A program made the translations under genes and the position numbers. A stretch of DNA of 64,000 nucleotides, from assembly GCA_001599935.1 (NCBI GenBank), contig BCIJ01000029.1:11331-75330 (forward strand). Direction: 5' to 3'. The notes beneath the pieces were generated by a model that was given only the letters and a program-made list of their open reading frames with translations, had not been told where the DNA came from and searched no databases. Below, piece after piece: positions 47,564 to 58,986 of the stretch (positions are counted from its first letter, which is position 1; each line of letters begins with the position of its first letter). This DNA comes from Holtermannia corniformis. Its lineage: Eukaryota; Basidiomycota; Tremellomycetes; Holtermanniales.

Positions 47564-48496
47564 TGGTGGTTGGTGATCTGCCATGTATATGTGTGCAAAG
47601 ATGTGTTGACAGAGCTGGCGAGACCACTTTACGGCGCATCAAAAGTCGTACAGTGTGGTAGCCGCAGCCCACCGTGTCGACAGTGCTCGTCCAGCTGTAC
47701 GGACAGATTGTGCGTCTAAGAGCACCATGATTGACGCCGGTTTGTGACAGAGCCTACCAGAGTGAACAGCTGCTTCCCCGGTGAGAGGCCAACGATAGTT
47801 TCATCGGCAAGGATGGTCACGCCTTCGGAGAAGGTCACTAGCTTTGAACAGGGCAGAACCTGACGGCCTGGCGACATCGGGGGTACCCCGTCAAGCGTTG
47901 GCTGGTGAAGGGTCTGCTTCCGTTCGCTAGACTCGAGCGACAAGATATTCGCGCCAAGTCGGCCTCACAGAATGCGCTACCTCTGCGGGGTTCGTCTCGG
48001 TCGGCGGACATGCGGTGATGCCGCGACCAGCGATCAACTCAGCCAAGCGCGCTTCCCTCTCGCAGCTGCGTCGAATCGTGGTTGCGCAGCTTACTGCAGC
48101 TAAGATAACAGTCTATGGAGTGTTCCCAGCGCGCATGCCGTGGACGCAAACCAACCAGTCGGTATTGCGGCAATCGCCCCCCCAACGAGCTTCACAAACC
48201 TCTAGTCAACAATCGCAGTACTGCACACGGGGTGAGATCATATTCAAATGATACATATGCAGAAGCTGCTTAGCGTCTGCGAACGGCACTCCGATCACGG
48301 CGACTATCGCAGATGACAAACTTGCCCTGGACGAGATTATTGCAAGTAGTGCATAGACCGTTCGTCTTCAATGTCATGATAGTGAGGCTGTGAGGGCATC
48401 GGGCCACTTTTGCGGATGTCCGACAACGTCCTAGCAACTAGCTAACAGCGCCACGACGTATAACGCTGGAAAAGTTACCTGCCAACACCATCAACC
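47564..48496. other. Intergenic, boundary of cassette region
   Basis: I see no supported gene here. A minus-strand ORF of 75 codons (47716-47943) reads as if protein-like (VTILADETIVGLSPGKQL), but it has no match I recognise and no splice partners. The right end holds the mL49 promoter. Confidence 0.35.
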
Positions 48497-48953
48497 ATGT
48501 TCATCCGCACGCCCCTATTCCGCTCTCCCCGGCTATACCGCGTCAAGAACCTGGCAGCCAGGCAGGCGATCCCTGCGCTGACCGAAGAAGCCGAATTTCC
48601 CGCGGCCGGCCCGTCAAACTATGCCGTCGAGCGGACAACGAGTGACGAGCTCCCAGTCTACACCGATGTGAGGAACAGTGGAGCGGCCAAGACGGTGGTG
48701 CGCAGGGTGACTGTAAGTCTAGCCGTCAGAGATTGAGCTGACAACCAGGGAGATGCAAAAGTGAGCACATACATCACAACCTGACTAATGACAGACCCTC
48801 CAAGCCGATCTCCGTGCCCATCTCGAGGCGATCCATTTCGACCCAACACGGACTCCACCGGCCGTCACGCTGCGGCCGACCAACAACCACGTCGAGATCA
48901 AAGGGCGCTGGGTGGCCGAGGTCAAAGACTTTCTCGAGTCGCGTGGGTTCTAA
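48497..48953 (+). CDS. IMG2: Mitochondrial large-subunit ribosomal protein mL49
   Basis: This is a component of the mitoribosome large subunit. Three exons (48497-48712, 48749-48760, 48795-48953) give 128 aa. The second exon is 12 nt and encodes GDAK, the conserved GD turn of the family. Motifs are YAVERTTSDELPVYTD, VVRRVTGDAKTLQADL and the C-terminal NNHVEIKGRWVAEVKDFLESRGF-type ending. The N-terminus (MFIRTPLFRSPRLYRVKN) is a short mitochondrial presequence. It is convergent with the TFIIF gene, with 17 bp between the stops. Confidence 0.85.
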
Positions 48954-48970
48954 CGATGCATATGTTACAA

Positions 48971-50794
48971 CTACACAAACTCCTCGCGGAGGACTACAAC
49001 GCCATCGACGAGCTCGGCATACTTTTTCACCATGCCCCAAAGCACCTGCTTGTTCCGCTGGTCTTTGCGAACCTGCATGCGAAAGTGCTTGACGAGCACG
49101 TCGATCCCGACATTGTGCGAACGAATGTACGCTAGCACCTGGGCGTCTTTGAGCTTGCCGGGAAAGTCTTCGACGACTTCTTCCGGCTGGGGCGTAGGCG
49201 TCGCCGTCTTGCGCTTGCTCTTCTTGCTGGGATCACCCGGTGCGGGCGATTCCGTCTTGCGCTTCTTGTGGTTGGCCATGATCTGCGCGGCGGCAGGGAG
49301 CGGGCTGCCAGCGCGCGAGCCAGTGTCATCGGGAGAGTCGGTGCGGCGCTTTGGCTTGCCGAGCGGGCTCGGTGCGCGGCTCCGGTGCGGACTAGCGGCA
49401 CGCTGGGCGAGGAGGACGGCGCCAGGCGAAGCAGCGCGAGACGGCGCAGGCGAGGCAGGACGAGAAGGTTCAGCCTCCTTTTCCTTTTCCTTTTCCGGTT
49501 CCGACTCGCTGCTCGACTCCTGCCGTCAGCTCGGTCGTGCTCGTTGCAGCTTACAGAGTCGGAATCGCGCGCGTACCGGCCGTCCAGGCCATCCTCGTCA
49601 TTGACAAACTTGCGCAGCTGGCGGCGCATCCGCTTGCCTTCTTTTGTGAGCTCTTCACGCTCGCCAAACAGGTCCTCGTCGCTGTCGGCGGCGACGAGGG
49701 CAGCGTTGGCAATCTTGAACTCGCGTTTTTGCCGTTCCTTCCGTCAGCCGTGTCAAACGATAGTGACTCACCTCCAAGAGCTTGGCCTCGGCGACGTCCT
49801 CCTCGTTGCGATCGAGGTCGACACGCTCCTCGTCGTCGGCAAAGTCTTCGGTTGCGTCAAAGTCGAGCTCCTCGTCTAGACCACCCTCGATTCCCTGCCG
49901 TCAGCGCGGTCAAGGTATATCAACTCACCCTAACGACATCACGCCTCTCTTGCTTGACATCATCATCCCAGCGCTCACGCTTGGCCCTGCCTTGAGGGAG
50001 AGCCAGCCCACGGCGGGTCATAAACTCGCGCTCAATTTTGACCTGCCGCTCCTTCTTGACCGACCCAGCAATGGCATCCCGATGAGACCACAGATCACGC
50101 TGCTTGTTCTTCATCAAGCGTTGATACTGACGTCAGCCACGGTCGACCGCTACTGACCCACCTCTGCATCCGCCTGGTCGGTATCGAGCGTTTGGAACGT
50201 GCGATTCGGCTCGAATTTGTACTTGCGCCCGACCGGCAGCACGCGAAAGCTCTCACTGCCCTCGTCGAGCACAAACAGGACGTAGGCTTGATCGCTAGTG
50301 TCTTGAATCCTGCCCACCCACTTTTCCTCGCCACCTTCAAGCACCCACGGCAACGCTTCCTCCCGCTTGAACCGCATGACCTCTTTGTCGACCTGGTACA
50401 CCTCCTTTGTCGCCTTGTGATAACGTTTCTTGGCGTGCCCGCCCTCGCCCGGCGCAACCAGACTCATGTCGACGTCGGGCTTGATCGGCGTATACGTCTG
50501 CTTGCCATCAGGCCCGAGCACCGGCTTGCCGTCTTCATCAACGTCCAGCCGGCCGAGCACGTTGCCAGCGTCGTCATACGCAAACCGCTCATCCAACCGG
50601 CCGTACGGGTCTTTGCGAGTCATCAGGATGGGGCGCAGGAACGCACTCGGGTCAGCCGGCTTGGTCGAGTTCATCTTCATAATGTTGAACCGATGGCCGG
50701 GCGCCGGCGACGAGTACAGCTGGTACTCGGCATACGGCGCGTCTGACGCTGGCGACGGCGCAGAGGGCTCTGCCTTGACCTGCATTTGCGACAT
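48971..50794 (-). CDS. TFG1: TFIIF alpha subunit (RAP74/Tfg1)
   Basis: This is the large subunit of general transcription factor TFIIF, which binds RNA polymerase II. Five exons (50794-50162, 50126-49929, 49894-49772, 49737-49555, 49519-48971) with 34-36 nt introns give 561 aa. The N-terminal dimerisation barrel is recognisable (GHRFNIMKMNSTKPAD, DTSDQAYVLFVLDEG, PVGRKYKFEPNRTFQTL). An acidic middle, a Ser/Pro-rich linker with KRK signals and the C-terminal winged helix (VLAYIRSHNVGIDVLVKHF, ending VVVLREEFV) follow. The start is the first ATG of the open frame. Confidence 0.92.
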
Positions 50795-51010
50795 GGTGGC
50801 GACAGAGGGGTGACGGGCAGTAAGTAGACAGGCGGGTGATTGCTAGCGTCGTGCTAAAACGATTTATTTCCCATTTCTCCAACCGTCAACATTGTAAGGA
50901 ATGTGCATAGTGCATGCAGTATGATACAGGTCTAGGGCATACGTTGGCTAATGGACAGGCGAGGGATGGACCTAGACTGTCAGCGTAGTTGTTGCAACAG
51001 ATGAACCTAC

Positions 51011-51659
51011 TTATGCCCACGGGTACTGGCCGCAACCGGCACCAAAGCAGGCTGGCTTGGCGGCCGTGGTCGCAGGCTCGGCCTCGGCCTCACGCTTCCA
51101 AGGGTATTGACCGCAGCCTGCGCCAAAGCAAGCCGGCTTGGCGGCCGTGGTCGTGGCTGGCTCGGCCTCTGCCTCGCGCTTCCACGGGTACTGGCCGCAA
51201 CCAGCGCCGAAACAGGCTGGCTTGGCGGCAGTGGTCGTAGCTGGCTCTGCCTCGCGTTTCCACGGGTATTGACCGCCTGGAATGTCAGCCTTGTCCATGC
51301 TCCATCCTCTACGCACATCCCGCACCAAAGCACGCCGGCTTGGCAGCAGTCGTCGTAGCAGGCTCGGCCTCTGCCTCACGCTTCCACGGGTATTGACCAC
51401 CTTTGAACGTCAACACTGCACGGTGCCTGTGCTGTCGACTCACAGCCAGCACCAAAGCATGCCGGCTTGGCCGTCGCAGGCTCGGCCTCTCGCTTCCATG
51501 GGTATTGACCGCCTGCAAGGTCAGCGAAAACCCTCACACCCCGAGCGACTCACAGCCCGCACCAAAGCACGCCGGCTTGGCGGTCGCAGGCTCTGGGACC
51601 GGCGCGGCCAGCACGACGGTCGAGGCGGCAACGACAGCAAGTAGACTTGTAAACTTCAT
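51011..51659 (-). CDS. Secreted Kex2-processed repeat peptide precursor (alpha-factor-like)
   Basis: Four exons (51659-51554, 51512-51444, 51400-51317, 51276-51011) give 174 aa. The first 18-20 residues form a signal peptide (MKFTSLLAVVAASTVVLA). The rest is six copies of KPACFGAGCGQYPW, separated by KR followed by EAEP or EAEAEP, then ATTTAA or shorter. KR is the Kex2 cleavage site and the EA/EP dipeptides are Ste13-type trimming sites, the organisation of yeast alpha-factor. The released peptide has two cysteines that can close a loop and ends GQYPW. The last copy ends in W-A-stop without KR. All three introns fall at the same point inside a repeat unit (within the second Cys codon). This could be a mating pheromone, a repellent-type surface peptide or an effector. 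The precursor assignment is firm and its role is inference. Confidence 0.85.
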
Positions 51660-52041
51660 GGCGGATCCGAGACTGATGACTAGTGGGGGACTAGAACGAG
51701 AAGAGGGAACCGTATTATACTCGTGCGTCTGCAGCTGCCTCCTTCGTCAGTGCGGCCTCGCCTGTCTCACGCTGGAGCGGTGCTGACCGGCGGGTGAAAG
51801 GCACGCCTCTGGGCAAAGGCACTGACCGTGAAGCTCGGCGGGCGCTGATCCAATCAGCCCTGGAGGCGCGTGGGTCACACACGACTGCGGCCGCTGCAAA
51901 CTCAGACTTGTCCGGTTTGAGGGGTCGTGCGGTTGATGCCGCGTCAACAGCCCGCCACGGCACGGTTTGGCAAAGTTGAAACAGGGCGATCGGGGGCGCC
52001 ACACCGAACACCGACGGCGTCTGTGCGAGCCAGCACATGCA
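51660..52041. other. Intergenic: peptide precursor promoter
   Basis: This lies between the start of the repeat peptide gene and the stop of the aspartyl aminopeptidase gene, both on the minus strand. A TATTATA stretch near 51714 lies about 55 bp upstream of the peptide start codon and is a plausible TATA element. Nothing else is recognised. Confidence 0.4.
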
Positions 52042-53691
52042 TCAGTCTACACAGAGTGCGCGGTCAATCGCTCCAAAGCCGTCGAGGAACGCGTGAAACA
52101 AGGCAACGTAGCTCGCGAGGTCCGAGCTCCCTGCCGTCTCTCGGATCGAGTGCATCGACAGCTGCGGGCAGCCAATGTCGACGGCGCGCAGGTGCGTCGA
52201 CAGGTGCGGCCCCACGGTCGAGCCACACGTCTGCACGGTCAGTCACGCCAAAGGGGTCGACGCACGCACGCTGTCGTTGCGGACTTCGAATTCCTGTAGG
52301 CGAACGCCCGCCTTGGCGGCCACACGCCGAAGCAAAAAAGTCGTGGCCGCCGTCGACGTGTATCGCTGATTGGCGTTGGTCTTGATGACCACGCCGCCGT
52401 TGAGGGCGGGCGCGTGGCTGCTCTGGTACCGCCCCTCGTAGTTTGGATGGAGCTGATGTCAGCTCCGCTATCGCACGGGGTACCCACCGCATGACCCATG
52501 TCGGCGCTCAGCAGAAAGCTGTTGGCAAGCAACGGCTGCGTTGACGGCAGGTAGTCGAGTCCGGCCAAGCGGTCAATGAATCCGGGCAGGAGGTTGGATT
52601 CGGCGCCGTGGTGCGAGACGCTTCCGACCTGGGCGATCAGCGACGATCCCGCGATCGGCTTGATCGATCGGCATACCTCTTCGTTGTCAAACAGCAAGAC
52701 GCAGCGCACGTTGGTTTCAACCACATTACTCGCCTTGAGATCGGTGTCTTCCATATCGGCTGCCTCGCACAAGCCCTCGATGGTCGCAAACGAGCTAAAC
52801 AGGTTGTCGAGGCGGGGTGAAAAGATGAATTCGTTGTGCAAGCCCCCGACGGTCGCGGGCTGGGTGTCGTATAGCGAGCTGGTGGGTGAGCTCATGCAAG
52901 GTCTAGCCAACTCACAGTTCGAAATCGTGGATCTGGTCGACGTTGACGCCAAGCTCGTCGGCAATCGCCTCGAGCAGCACGGTCGAGTGTCTGTTCTGCA
53001 TCGACTCGCCGACGGCTGCATCAGTCGCGTCTGCCGAGGCGTTCAGACTCCCACTGGCAAGCCCCAGGATCGGCGTAAACTCGGTCTCCTTGTTAAACTT
53101 GAACGCATCGTTGATGGTCCGATCCAAGTGGATAGCTGCCGTCAGCCTAGTCGCGTTGTCACCACTCACCCAACGTCGGGATCCTTAGGATCGGGCGGTC
53201 AATCTTGAGCAGCCTGGAGGTAAACGTCTGGTCATTGTCGGCGACCACGACGCGACCGGCCAAGGACAGATCACGGTCGAACCTATGCATCAGCTCTGCC
53301 AGTGTCTGAGCACTCACCATGTAGCCCAGATCCCCCCGCCGTACGTCTCGACCGCGCACTGCACATAACCCGCCTTTTCCTTCTTGCTGACCGGACGGAC
53401 CTTCAAGCACGGACTGTCAACGTGCCCGACCGCGACGCTGACACCGCTACGGTCGTCCGCATCCTCCTTGCGCGGCAGAGTGAACGCGACGATGCTCGAC
53501 TGATTGCGCGTATAGTAGTAGCGTCCACCCGGCTTGACGCCTTGAGCGGCCCACTCCTGACGCTCTGATATCCGACGAAAGCCCGACTCTTCAAGTCTGT
53601 GCGCGAGGTTGTGCACCGCGTGGAACGGCGTCGGGGACTGGTTGATAAAGTCGCAAAAGCGGAGTGCGAGCGGGGGCGGTGCGTGCTTCAT
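52042..53691 (-). CDS. APE4: Aspartyl aminopeptidase (M18 family)
   Basis: This zinc aminopeptidase removes N-terminal Asp/Glu from peptides. Seven exons (53691-53318, 53282-53170, 53135-52916, 52878-52677, 52628-52488, 52452-52270, 52230-52042) give 473 aa, the family length. Metal and active-site motifs are SVAVGHVDSPCLK (His, Asp), FDNEEVGSVSHHGAES (Glu-Glu), SADMGHALHPNYEG (Asp, His) and the terminal MHSIRETAGSSD (His). The GGIWATWFDRDLSLAGRV block is also typical. There is no signal or presequence, so it is cytosolic (or vacuolar via the Cvt route, as for yeast Ape4). ATG 53718 in the same frame would add nine residues. It is divergent from the next gene, 150 bp apart. Confidence 0.93.
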
Positions 53692-53841
53692 GACGGCTGC
53701 AGGTGAGAGCACGCGCATCGCTCGCTGGAATGTCGTTGAGCAGGCGACAGGCACGCCCAGATTGAATGGCGAGCATGTGCACGGATCGCTGAGGTGCCGT
53801 GGGAATGTACAGTACCCCGCACCCCGCACTCGGCATGGATC

Positions 53842-55224
53842 ATGTGGCGGCGACAACGTCTACGGTGGGCAGTCCACACGATCAAGATGCTGGCGAGCGT
53901 GTCGAGGTCATCGCGCGCGTCAACGATAGGCTTTGTAGGCCTCGGCCGTATGGGTGAGTGCAGTTGTGCATGATCCGCGCTGACATCCAGGGGCACCGAT
54001 GGCCACCAACCTCTTTACAAAGACCCTGGCCGCACACAAGGCGCTCCAGGCCGAAGGCAGGCTATTGGAGGAGCCACGATTCGTCGTATGCGAGCGGGAT
54101 CAGTCGAGTCTTGAACGCTTTCTTGGCGGGCTGGGTGCTGTCAACATCGAAACGGTCGAAACAGGCGCAGAGTGCGTGGCGTTCGTGCAGTAGCCCAGTC
54201 CTGATTGGGTTCAGAGTCGCCCACTGTGCGTCAACGATCCTCACCATGCTGCCATCAACTCCCCAAGTGGAAGTGCTATACCTCACACCCTCGACTGGGA
54301 TTCTCTCGGGTCTTCTCTCGCTTCCGCCTGCAGCAGACGGGGGTGCACCTCAGACCCTCGTACTAGATTGCACCACGCTCGACCCCTCCGCCTCACAGCG
54401 CGTTTCACACACCATCACCGAGCAAACGCACAATAGCGCCGTCATGCTCGACGCACCCGTCTCAGGCGGGACCGTCGCAGCCCAGAACGCCACCCTAACA
54501 TTCATGGTCGGCGTGCCCGGCTCACCCGCCGACTCGGCACAAACATTCGAGCAGGCCAAGCAGATCCTAGCGCTAATGGCACGACACGACCGGGTGATCC
54601 GCTGCGGCGGGAGCGGCGCCGGACTGGGCGTCAAGATCTGTAACAAGTCGGTTCCTTCAGCTCCCGTTCGCCGCTGACGTTCCAGTCTGATCCTGGCGAT
54701 CAACCAGATTGCACTCGCCGAGGGTTTACAGCTCGGCAACGCGCTCGGACTGGATCCCGCGATACTCTCAGACGTCATCAATTCTTCTTCAGGTCGGTTG
54801 CCCATGCATGGTGCCAAACTGACAGTGGAGGCCGATCCTGGTCGTCGACTATCAACTCGCCGCTCGCGACGTCAGTAAAGGCATACGAGCCCGGGTTCGC
54901 TTCCAGTCTAATGCTCAAGGTTTGTACCGATCAAGCCAGACGAACAAAGCGTGATGATTGCAGGATGTGAGACTTGCGCTGCACTCGGCACACCTCGAGT
55001 CGCTCCCGACACCGCTCGCATGGGCCGCGAGCAGCATCTACCAGAGTGTGTGCGATGAAGAGGGCGAAGAGTGGGCAAGGAAAGATTTCAGGTCGGTTTG
55101 ATCGTTGCCATTAGCAGCGCTGACGACGCGCAGTGTGGTGTACGAATGGCTGGCGCGCAAACGGCAGCAAGGGGTCGAGGTTGGGTGGAAAGACCCAGAT
55201 GCGGTCTCAGATGTGCACGGCTGA
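53842..55224 (+). CDS. HIBADH: 3-hydroxyisobutyrate dehydrogenase, mitochondrial
   Basis: This NAD-dependent enzyme of valine catabolism belongs to the 6-phosphogluconate dehydrogenase-like family. Seven exons (53842-53953, 53991-54171, 54215-54646, 54686-54792, 54831-54919, 54964-55091, 55134-55224) give 379 aa. The N-terminus (MWRRQRLRWAVHTIK) is a mitochondrial presequence. Then come the Rossmann motif STIGFVGLGRMGAPMATNL, the substrate loop DAPVSGGTVAAQNATL, the catalytic-lysine motif GSGAGLGVKICNN (Lys) and the C-terminal GRSWSS ... YEPGFASSLMLKDVRLAL. It shares the valine pathway with the E2 gene at 20.6 kb. It is convergent with the DRG1 gene, 38 bp apart. Confidence 0.92.
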
Positions 55225-55262
55225 TCGGCCAGCAAGGTGTTGTACAGATGCATGGCGGCCAA

Positions 55263-57051
55263 TTACTTTTTGTAGATACAGATGATGCTGCCACGCGTCA
55301 GCGTCCGTATCTTGATCAACACGGCGACTCACTCTTCGTCCTCCAATACGTGGCTGTTGGTCGTCTGATCAGTCGCCTTCCAAGTACAACACGCCGACTC
55401 ACTCGAGGCCAACCTTTTGCCCGCGCGAGTGCTTGGCCGAGGTGCCATACACGAGCGCGTTTCGGAACTGCTTGACAATCTCCTTGTGGATCGCTGTGAT
55501 CCTGCATCAGTCTCGCTAGGCCGCAGCGTGCGCACTCACCGTTACAGAAATCCTCGACGGTGCATCGGCCACGGCGGAGTACGACGGGAGACGAGTAGTC
55601 GGGAGCCTGGCCTCGTGGTTTGGTGTAGCTGTGATCGGTTCAGCATGTCCGTACGCTCCACACACACGTACATTCGAACAAGGTTGAGCTTTTGCCACAT
55701 GACCTCTGTCAGCTCGTCAATGTTGAGCCACATTTTCGAGCTGATCGGGACCGAATTCGGGATCTGCCTTGTCAGCGTCTCACGGAACGCACGGCCGAGG
55801 GCCAACCTTGTACAGCAGATCGAGCTCTTCGATACTGATCGCGTCAATCTTGTTGAGCACAAAAATGGCCGGGACGTAGACGCTGAGGCGTCAGTGGGTG
55901 TGTCTGTGGTTGAGCGCGACGGACCGGTTACCCTCGATGACATCGATCAAGTCTTCGAGCGTCGCATCCGGTTGGTGGATCGCGACGTTGCAGCTCGCAA
56001 GCTTGTACTCGAGCAGGACGGCGCGGATCTCATCCGCGTCAATCTTGGTCAACGGGACCGTGTTGGTGATGGAGATCTGACACGTTCAGTCCTGTCACGC
56101 TCTGAACGATGACACTCACACCGCCCTTGTCCTTGCGCTTGACGGTAATGTTGGGTGGCTGCTTGTTGAGGCGGATGCCAAAGCCTTCAAGTTCGTTTGT
56201 CAAGATGGCGAGGTCGTTCAACGGCTTCAAGACATCGAGGACGATGAAGATGAGGTTGCATGTGCGCGCGACAGCGATGACTTGGCGACCACGACCTTTG
56301 CCGTCCTGGTCGGGTTAGGAATGCACCGTCAGTGATCGCATGACCAACCTTGGCACCCTCGATGATCCCGGGCAAGTCGAGCACTTGGATGCGCGCACCG
56401 TTGCACAGCATGGTGCCGGGCACGGTTGTGAGCGTTGTGAACTCGTACGACGCGACTTCAGAGTGGGTCCCGCTGCGAGGTGTCAGCCTGTGGCGGCTAT
56501 CCCAGATCCGCACGAACGTCAACTTGGACATGAGAGTCGATTTGCCCTAAAGCTGATCAGACTATGCCGTGTCAAGCTAGTGCCTACTCACGACGGACGG
56601 GAAACCGACAAAGCCTAGGTCACGAGATCAGCGCTGCTTCGAGGTCGGCAAAGCAAACGCACCGACAGACGCGATACCGGTACGCGCGACATCGAACCCT
56701 GCGCCTGGACCACCACCACCGGATCCCGACGGGGGCGCAATTAGCTCACGCCTGAGCTTGGCGAGTTTGGCTGGTTGACGTCAGTATAACCGCTTGGGAT
56801 CTCGGATCGGCTCACCCTTGAGTTGACCCAAGTGGTAGCTGGTACGTGAGCCATACTGTCATACCTGACTTTCATACACATACGAGGTAGCCTTGTTTTT
56901 CTGCAGACGGGTCAGGATCCCTTCGCTCGATGGGACAAGGCGCTCACTTGGGTCTTGCTCATCTCCTCCTCCACCTCTTTGATCTACCAGATTTAGTCAT
57001 AAGTCTCGTCGGCAGCTAGAGCCGGGTGCGTACCTTTTGCGCGGTCGTCAT
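55263..57051 (-). CDS. RBG1: Developmentally regulated GTP-binding protein DRG1/Rbg1
   Basis: This OBG-type translation-associated GTPase works with a Tma46/DFRP1 partner. It starts at ATG 57051 (MTTAQK) and ends at TAA 55263 (DHVLEDEDIICIYKK). About a dozen short introns interrupt it. Motifs joined across them are the N-terminal helix [21 protein letters not shown]1 GFPSVGKSTL (split by an intron after SV), G3 [10 protein letters not shown]4 NKID, and a C-terminal TGS domain ([36 protein letters not shown]). The estimated length, about 370 aa, is normal. It is divergent from the NUFIP1-like gene, 329 bp apart. Confidence 0.9.
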
Positions 57052-57380
57052 GTTGGGCGAGTGTACTCTTCACAGGTCGCAGCTTGAAGCGCAAGTGTCA
57101 GCTGCGGTCCTGTGCGCCAGCGCCTCGGCCCACCTGTGTGATAGTATACTTTTCAACTGTACAGTGGTCTCTGATTTGCAGTCTGTTGCGCCTGTGATGG
57201 CTGATCGTGCGCTGCCTGTTGGTGCATGAGCTTGTAGAGGGAAACTCGCGGGCATTGTTCCACGTCAGTACCACGTCATTTTAGTACTCGCCGGTGACCA
57301 CGTGGCAGAGGATTTCTGATCGCCACCGTACAAAGTCGGCGAAGCGGTAAAGACGGTCAAGTGATCCATAACGCTTCACA

Positions 57381-58986
57381 ATGAGTGAGCGGACTCCATT
57401 CCCACTGCCTGCCAACCCAATGGCATCGAGCTCGCAACAGCCGCAGCAGTATGGCGCACCGCATCCCGGGTATAACCCCATGCAGGCGTACGGCTACGCA
57501 TACGGCGCCTACAACCCCGCGTTTGCGTTTCGTCAATCCCTCTTCCCTTCGTACGCTCAGCAGCCAACCAACGAAGCAGGCTACAGCTATTCACCCACCT
57601 ATCTGAGCACAGCGGCCCAGCCGGTCGCGTCGAGCAGCTCGTCTGTGCCGCCGCCGGCCAAACGCCCGCGAACACACGTCGAGCCCGGGCTAGGCCCCTG
57701 GAGGAACTGCGTGCACCCTGGATGCGGATTTACCGGACCAGACGAGACGGTCGTGGTTCACGAAGGGGATCGACACTTGATCTTTCGAGATGGGCCAAAG
57801 GTTGAGCGGAGTGAGGAGGAGGAACGGGCACTGAAGCGGGGAGGGTGCGTATCGAGGCTCGTCACGGCCGAGTCTGGACTGATCAGTGCACCAGGCCACC
57901 GCCGTCGATCCAGGGTACGGGGATCACACTGAACACAGACGAAGAGATCCAAGCGTGGATTCAGGAGCGTAAAGCTCGGTGGCCAAGTCGGCAAAGACTC
58001 GAGGAACAGGTGCGTTGTCAATCTATCCTAAATCAACGCTAAACACCAACAGGAAAAAGAAAAAGCTGACCGGATCGCACGAGGCGAACATGACCCGTCT
58101 GCAACTCGTGGTCGCCGAGGCGGAGCCAACGCCCGCGGCAGAGGCAGAGGCAAGGGCAACCACCGATCAGATGCGACGAGCCGCGCTGAAGATTGGGGAA
58201 GACCAGAGGCTGACTCGTCGACTCGTGGACACGGTAGAGGTCGAGGCCGCGGCCGAGGTGCGGCGAATGGTCCGGTCCGACAACAAGACCAAGCGCGCGA
58301 CGCAGGTTGGATTCAGGGCAAACCCGCACCCGTGCCCGTTAAACCCGGTTCTGGATCATCCGATACGAGCGACTCATCGAGCTCGAGCTCTAGCGCAGAC
58401 TCGGATTCGGATTCGGGGTCGGATCCAGACTCAGATGCTGGAGTCGTTGCCGAGCCGGCAGTGGCAGCGGCTATGTCTCTCCAAGTGCCGGCCGCTGTCG
58501 AGGTCGAACCACAGCAGCCACGACAACCGAGCAAGCGGCCGTGTCGATACTTTCTACAGCGCGGCAAATGCCGCAACGGCGACGAGTGCCATTTCTCTCA
58601 TGCGGTGCGTCTGCTCCGTGACGCCTCCTAAGTAATTATGGCTGACAACCTCCGAGATTGAACACAAGCCACAGCGACCGCAGACCAAACTGCCCTCACA
58701 GCCCACACTCGCCATCTCCTCCCGTCCGGATCTGCTCAACTCGGTGCGTAGCACGGCTTTGGCCGGTGGTCCAGACTGACACACGTGATAGCTACTCCAA
58801 GCGCCGATTGACTGCACGCTCTCTCAGCTGACTCAGACGATCCGGTTCCTAGTCGCCAATGATATGCTAGATGGTGTCGAGCTCAAGCCGGGCGACGCAG
58901 AGGCTAGAGAGCGTGCGATAGGGATAATTACCCTTCTGCCGGATTCGAGTGGGGCAGCGGCGTTCAGCGAAGGAGGTGATGAATAG
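57381..58986 (+). CDS. NUFIP1/Rsa1-like snoRNP assembly protein with CCCH finger
   Basis: This is a likely box C/D snoRNP assembly factor. Five exons (57381-57844, 57895-58009, 58053-58604, 58657-58743, 58792-58986) give 470 aa. The N-terminus is Pro/Tyr/Gln-rich. A C2H2-like element follows (CVHPGCGFTG ... HEGDRH), then the NUFIP1 core TDEEIQAWIQERKARWPSRQRLEEQ-type segment, an RG-rich stretch (RGRGRGKG and GHGRGRGRGRGA), an Asp/Ser tract, and a CCCH zinc finger CRYFLQRGKCRNGDECHFSH. The C-terminus is helical and hydrophobic (LTQTIRFLVANDML). The combination matches fungal NUFIP1-domain proteins with an added CCCH finger. Confidence 0.8.

Noticed and set aside
47716..47943. Small minus-strand protein gene
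   Set aside because: A single 75-codon ORF without splice partners, motif or context is not enough to call a gene.
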